Source of the DNA: Syntrophomonadaceae bacterium
GTDB lineage: Bacteria; Bacillota; Syntrophomonadia; Syntrophomonadales; Syntrophomonadaceae
Assembly (NCBI GenBank): GCA_030526885.1
Contig: JAUNBV010000045.1
Coordinates: 1 to 12,370, forward strand
Length of the DNA: 12,370 nucleotides
Reading direction: 5' to 3'
The position numbers and the translations under genes are program-made. Positions 6,341 through 12,370 of this stretch are shown here, piece by piece (within the stretch, counting starts at the first letter, position 1; each line of letters opens with the position of its first letter). The notes beneath the pieces are model-generated. The model did not search any database, had not been told where the DNA came from, and saw nothing but the letters and a program-made list of their open reading frames with translations.

Positions 6341-7309
6341 ATGAAAACCAGGATTACGGAAATGCTGGGTATAAAGTACCCCATTATTTGCGGAGGCATG
6401 TTGTGGCTGTGCAAGCCCGACCTCTGCGCGGCGATTTCCAATGCGGGCGGCTTGGGCAACATCACCGCGGCCAACTATGACAGCGGGGAGGAACTGCGCG
6501 CCGCCATCCGCGAATGCAAGGCCATGACGGATAAGCCCTTTGGCATCAACATCACCCTGATGCCTTCCTTCCGCATCACTCCGGAGACTTACGCCGATTT
6601 CTTCCGGGTGTGCTGCGAAGAAAAGGTGGCGGCTATCGAGGTCTCCGGCGCTCCGGCACGGGATTACCTGCCCATGGTGCATGAGGCGGGGGTTAAGATT
6701 TTCCACAAAGTGGGCTCGGTGCGCCATGCCAAGAATATTCAAAAGTACGGTTATGACGGCATCTTTGCCGCCGGTATCGAGGAGGGCGGACACCCGCTGA
6801 ACGACGATGTCACCACCATGGTTTTGACCCCCCGGATCGTGGAATCGGTGGATTTGCCGGTGGTGACCACCGGCGGCATTGCCGACGGGCGCGGGTTGGC
6901 CGCGGCTTTGGCGCTGGGGGCGGAAGGCGTGATGATGGCTACCCGCTTCATAAACACCGTGGAATGCAAGGTGCACGAGAATATCCAGCAGGAAATGATA
7001 AAACGGCAGGAGCAGGACACCACCCTCATCTGCAAGAGTATCAATCTGCAGGGGCGCGCCTTAAAGAATAAATTAGTGGATGAAGTGCTGGCCATCGAAG
7101 CCGAAAAGGAAAACTTGGACCGCCTTTTCCCGCTGCTGACCGGCCAGAAAGTAAAGGATGCGTGGAACACCGGCAATGTGGAGGACGCAGCCTTCATGGT
7201 GGGGCAGAGCATCGGCCTGATTAACGACGTGGTCACCTGTCAGGAGCTTTTGGACACCATGGTGGCGGACGCGGAAGCGATTCTGCGCCGGCAGCTGGAA
7301 AGGTTTTAA
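6341..7309 (+). CDS. FMN-dependent oxidoreductase, nitronate monooxygenase / FabK-like
   Basis: A 322-residue TIM-barrel flavoprotein of the NMO/2-nitropropane dioxygenase family, which includes nitronate monooxygenases, the enoyl-ACP reductase FabK and other NAD(P)H:flavin enzymes. Seen: the N-terminal PIICGGM strand with a downstream AISNAGGLG turn (residues 14-39), the AGIEEGGHP segment (144-152, H151 at the position of the conserved family His), and VTTGGIADGRGLAAALALGA followed by TRF (175-203), the FMN phosphate-binding strand. The start is ATG 6341, with AAAGGA at 6326-6331. In an anaerobe an oxygen-using nitronate oxidase is unlikely, and a reductase acting on an activated double bond or a quinone-like substrate fits better; this is inference from context. 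It is the first gene of a three-gene operon, followed after 14 bases by the FAD enzyme. The family is clear, the substrate unknown. Confidence 0.85.
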   Translation: MKTRITEMLGIKYPIICGGMLWLCKPDLCAAISNAGGLGNITAANYDSGEELRAAIRECKAMTDKPFGINITLMPSFRITPETYADFFRVCCEEKVAAIEVSGAPARDYLPMVHEAGVKIFHKVGSVRHAKNIQKYGYDGIFAAGIEEGGHPLNDDVTTMVLTPRIVESVDLPVVTTGGIADGRGLAAALALGAEGVMMATRFINTVECKVHENIQQEMIKRQEQDTTLICKSINLQGRALKNKLVDEVLAIEAEKENLDRLFPLLTGQKVKDAWNTGNVEDAAFMVGQSIGLINDVVTCQELLDTMVADAEAILRRQLERF

Positions 7310-7323
7310 GGAGGGGATCGCGC

Positions 7324-8835
7324 GTGAGCAAAAAATATGACGCCATCGTCATCGGCGCCGGAAACGGCGGCATGACCGCGGCCACGGCGCTGGCCCAGCA
7401 GGGCATGAGCGTATTGATGCTGGAGCGCCATAACGTGCCCGGCGGCTGCGGCACCAGTTTTCGCCGCGGACGCTTTGAATTTGAGGTGGCCCTGCACCAG
7501 CTCAGCGGTATGGGCACGGTCGAGCAGCCGGGGCCGCTTAGGGGCTTGATGATGCGGCTGGGCATAGCCGACGATATCGATTGGATAGTTATGGACGAGT
7601 TGTACCGCGTGGTGGTGCCGGGCGAGGTGGATATGACCTTAAAGGCCGACCGCGCCGCGGCCATAGCCGAGGTACAGCGCCATTTTCCCGAGGAAGCGGA
7701 CAAAGTGACCGCTTTTTATGACCTGGTTTATATGTATATGCTGCAGGCCTATCAATTCAGCAAGGCGCGCAAAAAGGGCGCCGACGCCGCGGATTACCCG
7801 ATATATTTTAAATATGCCTTAAAAAACAGCGATGAGGTGCTGGCGGAATTGGGACTGTCTAAGCGCCTGAGCACAGCCCTGACCGGTACCTATTGGGGCT
7901 ATATGGGTCTGCCGCCCAGTAAGTTGCCGTTCAATCTGCTGGCCGGCCTCACCTTTGCCTATATCGAATTCAAGCCCGCTCACATGAGGGGCGGTTCGCA
8001 GGCGATGTCCAACGCTTTGATCAACAGCTTTTTGCAGCACGGCGGCGAAATGCGCTTCAACTGCGGCGCCGAGAAGATATTGGTGGAAGACGGAGCCGTG
8101 GTGGGGGTGCGTACCGCCGCGGGAGAAGATATCGCCTGTGACTGGGTAGTATCCAACGCCTCCGTGGTGGACACCTATACCCGCCTGCTGGATGAAGCCG
8201 TGGTGCCGGAGGAACAGTTTAAGGTGCTGGCCGGCAGCAATGTGGGCGTGTCGGCTCTATGCCTGTATATCGGGCTGGACCGCTCGCCGGAGGAATTGGG
8301 CATCACCGAATCACTGGTAGCCATCTCCCCCTCGCTGGACAGCGACAAGACCTATGCCGCCACCCGCACCTTTGACATAGCCAACTGCGGCATCGTGTTT
8401 TCCACCTACACCCGGGAGGATGCCGCCTTCTCGCCGCCCGGCACCAGCCAGTGCGCGGCGGTTACCCTGCAATACTCGGAGCATTGGGAGGCGCTGGCGC
8501 CGGAGGAATACAACGACACCAAATACCGCTGTGCCGCCGAGCTGCTGAAGCGCATCGACCAGCTGTATCCCGGTTTCAGCGACCACATCGAGGAGATCGA
8601 AATAGCCACCCCGATTACCTTTATGCGCTTTTTGAACCATCCCGGCGGGGCCTTCTACGGCTTCGACCAGTTTGTGAAGGACTCATCCATCTTCCTGCCG
8701 CCGGTATCGCCCATCAAGGGGCTGTATGCGGCCGGGGCCTGGGTAGGGGACTGCGGCTTCCAGCCCACCCTGCAGTCCGGCTTCAACGCCGCGCGGGCCA
8801 TAAAGAATAAGCGTGAAAAGGAGGCACAGGCATGA
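7324..8835 (+). CDS. FAD-dependent oxidoreductase, phytoene dehydrogenase / retinol saturase-like
   Basis: A 503-residue CrtI-type flavoprotein. The N-terminus has the dinucleotide-binding fold IGAGNGGMTAATALAQQG (G11, G13, G16) with acidic E34 ending the second strand, then HNVPGGCGTSFRRGRFEFE, the extended FAD motif of the CrtI/RetSat/carotenoid isomerase group. The C-terminus has GLYAAGAWVGDCGFQP (from about residue 466), the second FAD-contact motif, and an Arg-rich soluble tail. Members desaturate, saturate or isomerise polyene or isoprenoid chains. No carotenoid gene (crtB, crtE) is nearby, so a saturase-like reduction of an unsaturated lipid or isoprenoid is a fair guess, not shown. 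The GTG start is preceded by AAGGAGG at 7308-7314, which overlaps the previous stop. The last codons overlap the next gene by ATGA. Confidence 0.85.
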   Translation: MSKKYDAIVIGAGNGGMTAATALAQQGMSVLMLERHNVPGGCGTSFRRGRFEFEVALHQLSGMGTVEQPGPLRGLMMRLGIADDIDWIVMDELYRVVVPGEVDMTLKADRAAAIAEVQRHFPEEADKVTAFYDLVYMYMLQAYQFSKARKKGADAADYPIYFKYALKNSDEVLAELGLSKRLSTALTGTYWGYMGLPPSKLPFNLLAGLTFAYIEFKPAHMRGGSQAMSNALINSFLQHGGEMRFNCGAEKILVEDGAVVGVRTAAGEDIACDWVVSNASVVDTYTRLLDEAVVPEEQFKVLAGSNVGVSALCLYIGLDRSPEELGITESLVAISPSLDSDKTYAATRTFDIANCGIVFSTYTREDAAFSPPGTSQCAAVTLQYSEHWEALAPEEYNDTKYRCAAELLKRIDQLYPGFSDHIEEIEIATPITFMRFLNHPGGAFYGFDQFVKDSSIFLPPVSPIKGLYAAGAWVGDCGFQPTLQSGFNAARAIKNKREKEAQA

Positions 8836-9989
8836 GCACCGATTATCGAACCAGTATGGAAGGCTATGCAGAAATCGTCCGGGAAATAGAAGTAAGCCGT
8901 AAATACGGAGTGGATCACCGTACCGACCGCGGCCGCTGGAATGCGGCGGTGCAGCGCCTGCATCCTGCGCGCATCGAACTGCGGGTCAGCGATATCATTC
9001 AGGAGACCGAGCGCGACCGCACCCTGCGCCTGACGGCGGCGGGCGGCTATCTGCCCCCGTTTCAGGCCGGTCAGTATATAAATCTGCTGCTCGCGGTCGA
9101 CGGCGTGCATACCAGCCGTCCTTACAGTATATCCTCATCGCCCCGGCAGCGGGCCTATTACGATATCACCGTGCGCAAGATCGACGGCGGCTGGGTATCG
9201 ACTTATCTGCACGAACAGGTAGGGATAGGCGATATCCTGTACAGCAGCGGCCCGGCCGGTCAGTTTCATTTCAATCCCCTCATCCACCGGCCGGAACTGA
9301 TATTGATTGCCGGCGGCAGCGGGATAACCCCGTTTATGAGTATGCTGCGCGAAGCGGTGGACGCCGGCCTCACGCGCGAGTTTCATTTGATTTACGGCTG
9401 CCGCGATGAAGCGGAGATGATTTTTGCCCAGGAACTCAAATATATGGCGCTGCGTCACGATAACATCGCCTTTACCCCGGTGCTGTCCGAGCCCGACGCG
9501 GGTCGGCCGGGCGCCACCGGTCTCATCACCCGTGAGATTATTGAACAAGCGGCGCAGGGGATGGGCGACCCCTCCTATTTCGTGTGCGGGCCGGAGGCCA
9601 TGAACCTGCACGTCACTGCCATTCTGGAAGCCATGAACGTACCCCGCCGCCGGATGCGCCGTGAGATGGCCGGCAGCCTGGGCGACATCACCCGTAAGCC
9701 CGGCTGGCCCCCCCATCTCAGCGGACAACAGCAAGTAAATATTAAAATTGCCGGGCAGGACAGTATCAAAGCCGCCTGCGGCGACAGCCTGCTGTCCTCC
9801 CTGGAAAAAGCCGGCAAAGTGATGCCCTCGCTGTGCCGCTCCGGCGAATGCAGCATGTGCCGCATCAAACTGGTGCAGGGCGAAGTATTCCAGCCCCCGG
9901 GAGCGCTGATCCGCGAGTCCGACCGCAAATTCGGCTATATCCACTCCTGCCGGGCCTATCCCTTAAGCGATGTGGAAATCGTATTGTAG
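8832..9989 (+). CDS. Ferredoxin reductase fused to C-terminal [2Fe-2S] ferredoxin
   Basis: A 385-residue electron-transfer protein built as an N-terminal extension (about 1-46, no known motif), an FNR-type FAD barrel (about 47-150, FAD motif RPYSISSSP at 96-104), an NAD(P) domain (GGSGITPF at 161-168, CGPEAM at 252-257), a linker, and a plant-type [2Fe-2S] ferredoxin (about 300-385; C335, C340, C343, C373 in a C-x4-C-x2-C...C pattern). This order is that of class IA-like oxygenase reductases and of HcpR/NADH:hybrid-cluster reductases such as Hcr. It would move electrons between NAD(P)H and a partner through FAD and the cluster. The partner is probably one of the two upstream flavoenzymes, since the start overlaps the FAD enzyme stop by ATGA (8832-8835). 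No oxygenase gene is present in the window. Confidence 0.88.
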   Translation: MSTDYRTSMEGYAEIVREIEVSRKYGVDHRTDRGRWNAAVQRLHPARIELRVSDIIQETERDRTLRLTAAGGYLPPFQAGQYINLLLAVDGVHTSRPYSISSSPRQRAYYDITVRKIDGGWVSTYLHEQVGIGDILYSSGPAGQFHFNPLIHRPELILIAGGSGITPFMSMLREAVDAGLTREFHLIYGCRDEAEMIFAQELKYMALRHDNIAFTPVLSEPDAGRPGATGLITREIIEQAAQGMGDPSYFVCGPEAMNLHVTAILEAMNVPRRRMRREMAGSLGDITRKPGWPPHLSGQQQVNIKIAGQDSIKAACGDSLLSSLEKAGKVMPSLCRSGECSMCRIKLVQGEVFQPPGALIRESDRKFGYIHSCRAYPLSDVEIVL

Positions 9990-10026
9990 GCGCTGATAAA
10001 CCATATTGCCGGGGCAAGCATTAATT

Positions 10027-10064
10027 GACCGGCGCGCACCGTCCGTGCGCGCCGGTCTTGTTTT
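10027..10064 (+). terminator. Strong intrinsic terminator of the redox operon
   Basis: GACCGGCGCGCAC (10027-10039) and GTGCGCGCCGGTC (10045-10057) make a perfect 13-bp stem with a 5-base CGTCC loop, followed by TTGTTTT. It lies 38 bases after the last stop of the operon. On the reverse strand no T-run follows, so it seems one-way. Confidence 0.93.
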
Positions 10065-10123
10065 GAGCCCTGTGGGGCAATTGCTTCACGCCCTCAATAA
10101 AGCGTATCACGCGGTTTGCATGT

Positions 10124-11074
10124 TCAATCAACCGTTTCGGCAGCGCCGCGGCTTGTTGGGGCGGCGGCGCGGCCGGCCAGGTGGGCCACGCGGGCCCGCA
10201 AGTTTATAAGGAAGGGGACTTCGGGCTGCTTGTTGGGAGCGACGATAACATCGTACCATTCCGCCTTATACCGCTTGACCACCCGGTCGATGCTGCCGGA
10301 TTCCTCCTCCAGCAGTTCCAGCACTCTGGTTTTGAAACGGAGGGTGGCCGTGATCGACCGGTCGAAAAATGCGGCGATGTCATCGGTGCCCATCACATGC
10401 TGAAAATGCCCCGGACACAGCAGCTCGGCCGGCAGGGCGGCCAACCTGTGCAGGGAAGTCAGGTAAGCGTCGTAATCGGAAACGAATTCGGTGGAAACGG
10501 CGTCGAGGCCATAATTTACCCCGGCGGCTTCACCGGCGAACATTATTTGGGGGCCGGGCAGGTAATAGCTGAAATGATCCTGGGTATGGCCGGGGGTGGC
10601 CAGGGCTTTCATCATGACGCCCGCGCCCAGGTTAAAAACCTGATTGTCTTCTATCAGGATATCGACGTCAAAGGGCTGGAAATCCTCCTCCACCAGCATT
10701 AGGGAGGCGTAATCCGGAATGGTGTGCACCTGGGCGCTGAAGGCTTGGTTCAGCATTTTAATCAGGGCCAGCGCGTTGGGCCGCGCAAGAATCTTTTCTC
10801 CCTGCCGCGAAACGGCGATTTTCATGGCGGGAAAGGCCTTTTTCAAGTAAGCCGCACCCCCGCAGTGATCCCAGTGCACATGGGTCAGAAACAGAATGGA
10901 AGGCTGCCGGGTCCCGAGCACGGAGCGGATGGCAGCGGCATAGAGTTCCGCCGCGCAGGTCACCCCCGAATCGATAACGATTGGCTCCGGTCCATCAAGG
11001 AGGAAAACAGGGCAGTCCTGGTTGCCCAATTTATATGCGTGGTTCATTAAATGACCCAGTGCGTTGCTAATCAT
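10124..11074 (-). CDS. Metallo-beta-lactamase-fold hydrolase
   Basis: A 316-residue soluble protein of the MBL superfamily, glyoxalase-II/lactonase-like branch. The main metal motif is THVHWDHCGG (H65, H67, D69, H70), followed by ATPGHTQDH (H163) and CPGH (H223), giving most of the binuclear zinc or iron ligands. The bridging Asp normally found in a GD motif is replaced by Glu in FAGEAAG (E182), which is unusual. The C-terminal third (from about 230) is helical with a basic Ala/Arg-rich end and resembles the added helical domain of some thioester or lactone hydrolases. The substrate is unknown; the superfamily covers hydroxyacyl-glutathione, lactones, phosphodiesters and flavo-diiron relatives. 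The start is ATG 11074 with GGGAG upstream. It converges on the redox operon and is not part of it. Confidence 0.85.
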   Translation of the reverse strand: MISNALGHLMNHAYKLGNQDCPVFLLDGPEPIVIDSGVTCAAELYAAAIRSVLGTRQPSILFLTHVHWDHCGGAAYLKKAFPAMKIAVSRQGEKILARPNALALIKMLNQAFSAQVHTIPDYASLMLVEEDFQPFDVDILIEDNQVFNLGAGVMMKALATPGHTQDHFSYYLPGPQIMFAGEAAGVNYGLDAVSTEFVSDYDAYLTSLHRLAALPAELLCPGHFQHVMGTDDIAAFFDRSITATLRFKTRVLELLEEESGSIDRVVKRYKAEWYDVIVAPNKQPEVPFLINLRARVAHLAGRAAAPTSRGAAETVD

Positions 11075-11094
11075 TGCACTCCCGCCCCCGCTAG

Positions 11095-11134
11095 CCCGAT
11101 GGATCAGCCGCAGTCCTTAGCGGCGTCATCCGGG
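11095..11134 (-). promoter_or_regulatory. Leader hairpin of the MBL gene
   Basis: On the reverse strand the leader can fold through GCCGC/GCGGC (11124-11120 with 11111-11107) around an 8-base loop, extended by GAT/ATC and CCCG/CGGG out to 11095 and 11134. It lies between the probable promoter and the start codon and could affect translation. I do not recognise a known riboswitch class. Confidence 0.3.
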
Positions 11135-11156
11135 CCGTAGTTTTGTGCTTCGCTCC

Positions 11157-11165
11157 ATTATACCA
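11157..11165 (-). promoter_or_regulatory. Extended -10 promoter element of the MBL gene
   Basis: Reverse-strand TGGTATAAT is a perfect extended -10 box. A weak TTCAAC lies about 18 bases upstream as -35. The predicted leader to ATG 11074 is about 75 bases. Confidence 0.55.
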
Positions 11166-11419
11166 AATTGCGGGGGCAAGGTTGAAGTTTTTAATTGCTT
11201 GATGGTTATGTAACCGGGCATAAACACTGGCCGGGATAAGGAAACATCGACCCAAAGGCCGCGCGCTTAAAAGGCGCCGGGGTGCGGCGCATATATTATT
11301 GATTAAGCCGTTGGCGGCTTATTTTATATACCGCTGAAAGTTTTCGCGCCCAATATTGTATTGATAGATATGAAAACAGTTGTGTTACCGACGCAGTTTG
11401 AGAGAGGAGAGGAAGCGGA
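11166..11419. other. A+T-richer spacer before the lipoprotein gene
   Basis: No gene is supported here. It contains a GGTTA-TG-TAACC dyad near 11210, GCGCC/GGCGC near 11273-11290, and TAAGCCG (11304-11310) with CGGCTTA (11315-11321) followed by TTTTATATA. The last reads either as a weak terminator or as a dyad between TTGATT (11299-11304) and TTTTAT (11322-11327), which are 17 bases apart like a -35/-10 pair. It probably carries the promoter of the lipoprotein gene. Confidence 0.35.
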
Positions 11420-12370
11420 TTGAAATTTCGTAAGCGGGTAAGCCTTCTGGTTTTGCTGTTGTTTATGTTGAGCATGGTGCTGGGCGGATGTGGGGGCCGG
11501 GGCCAGCAGCCGTCCGGGGTCACCCCGGCGGTGGATGGCACCGGGGGCGGTTCGGCGGAGTTTGCCATGTTGCGGACGCAAGCTTTTGCGGACCCCGGGC
11601 CGGAGTATGTAAAGGACTTTACCCCGTCAGTGCCCGCCTATAAGGTGGCCAAGGATTTCAGTAACGTGGTCAACTGGGAGCAGTTTGACGAGCAGTTCTT
11701 TTCAGAGGAGCAAAAAGCGCTGTTGCGACAAAACGGCTTTGTGGTCACCGATGGTTATTGGGAAGAGTTTTCCACGGTGTACGAAGTAAATCGCTATGGC
11801 TCCATGCCCAATTTTGTGACCACCGACGCCATGCTGCATACGTATCACCTCTATTTCAGCCGGATTTTAAAGAGCGTGGAAAAGGAGCATTTCATCGGCG
11901 CGCTGACCGAGCTGAACACCGCTATGCTGGCGGCCAGCGAGGCGCAGTATCAGGCGCTCCAGGGGACGGAATGGGAAAACGCGGCGCGGCGCAATGTGGC
12001 CTTTTTTGCGGTGGGGCGGGCGCTGCTTGGCCCCGCGACATCCTATTCCCCGGCTAATCTGCCGGAAGTAGGGGAGGAATTGGCGTTAATTGAAGCCGCC
12101 GACGGCATCTATGCTTCCCCGGTCCTGAACCTGGGGGCCGACGACGCGGACGCGGTGCAATTGCTGCTGGAGGATTACACCCAATATATCCCGCGCAGCC
12201 ATTACGCCTCCAGCGAGGAGCTTTCCCGCTATTTCAAGACTATGATGTGGTACGGGCGCATGAGTATGCGCCAGAGCAATGAGGACGAATGCCGTTCCGC
12301 GCTGCTGATGGCGCTGGCCTTGCAGGAAGGCGATAATATCAAACCGTGGCAGCAGATATACGATGTGACC
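11420..12370 (+). CDS. DUF3160-like lipoprotein, N-terminal part
   Basis: Open from TTG 11420 to the window edge (317 codons, no stop), so partial at its C-terminus. The start has AGGAGAGG at 11405-11412, 7 bases away. A basic KFRKR start, a Leu-rich helix and the lipobox LGGC (lipid-bearing C24) give a clear lipoprotein signal, so it should be anchored outside the cytoplasmic membrane. A Gly/Pro-rich linker follows to about residue 50. The segment YGSMPNFVTTDAMLHTYHLYF (residues 126-146) matches my memory of the core of DUF3160, an uncharacterised family where VTTD, a Leu-His and a Tyr-His recur (here H140 and H143). No enzymatic role is established. The rest in the window is helical with many Trp/Tyr/Glu. 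The lipoprotein call is strong; the family name is moderately sure and no database search was made. Confidence 0.8.
   Translation, partial: MKFRKRVSLLVLLLFMLSMVLGGCGGRGQQPSGVTPAVDGTGGGSAEFAMLRTQAFADPGPEYVKDFTPSVPAYKVAKDFSNVVNWEQFDEQFFSEEQKALLRQNGFVVTDGYWEEFSTVYEVNRYGSMPNFVTTDAMLHTYHLYFSRILKSVEKEHFIGALTELNTAMLAASEAQYQALQGTEWENAARRNVAFFAVGRALLGPATSYSPANLPEVGEELALIEAADGIYASPVLNLGADDADAVQLLLEDYTQYIPRSHYASSEELSRYFKTMMWYGRMSMRQSNEDECRSALLMALALQEGDNIKPWQQIYDVT

Noticed and set aside
5801..6345. Similar ATGATTTTTA strings at 5801 and 6331, as a possible repeat
   Set aside because: Only about ten bases match and the flanks differ; chance similarity at A+T-rich start regions.
6338..6976. Reverse-strand open frame (212 codons) opposite the FMN enzyme
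   Set aside because: Antisense to a well-supported gene; no motif or ribosome site of note.
9135..9944. Reverse-strand open frame (269 codons) across the ferredoxin-reductase fusion
   Set aside because: It lies wholly inside a gene with strong FAD, NAD and iron-sulfur motifs and has low-complexity His/Gln/Ala composition typical of an antisense shadow.

Overview
The window looks like chromosome from an anaerobic Bacillota (Clostridia or Negativicutes type) bacterium. This is inferred from strong AAGGAGG-type ribosome sites, several TTG/GTG starts, sigma-A-like promoters, a membrane formate dehydrogenase with FdhE and MoeA, and oxidoreductases of a kind common in anaerobes. No marker fixes the genus. 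The coding regions look fairly G+C rich and the spacers more A+T rich (judged by eye, not computed).

Bases 1-2586, forward strand, hold the end of a respiratory formate dehydrogenase operon: the last 67 codons of the molybdopterin catalytic subunit, the four-cluster iron-sulfur subunit with a C-terminal membrane anchor, the cytochrome b subunit, then fdhE for enzyme maturation. A strong hairpin lies between the cytochrome gene and fdhE, and another follows fdhE. Bases 2645-2983 carry no convincing gene but contain three large nested stem-loops; this is the best candidate for something undescribed here. moeA (molybdenum insertion into molybdopterin) follows on the reverse strand, facing fdhE, and fits the cofactor need of the dehydrogenase.

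Bases 4205-6148 are a small forward unit: argH (last step of arginine synthesis), translationally coupled by an ATGA overlap to an unrecognised acidic 95-residue protein, and closed by an intrinsic terminator.

Bases 6187-10064 are a self-contained forward operon with a near-consensus promoter and a perfect 13-bp terminator. It encodes an FMN oxidoreductase of the nitronate monooxygenase/FabK fold, a phytoene-dehydrogenase/retinol-saturase-like FAD enzyme, and a ferredoxin-reductase fused to a [2Fe-2S] ferredoxin. Tight spacing and the ATGA overlap suggest one redox pathway, with the fusion protein moving electrons between a nicotinamide and a flavoenzyme partner. The substrate cannot be read from the sequence.

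Bases 10124-11074 (reverse) encode a metallo-beta-lactamase-fold hydrolase with a structured leader. From 11420 to the window end a DUF3160-like lipoprotein runs off the edge. No tRNA, rRNA, CRISPR array, transposase or prophage gene was seen.
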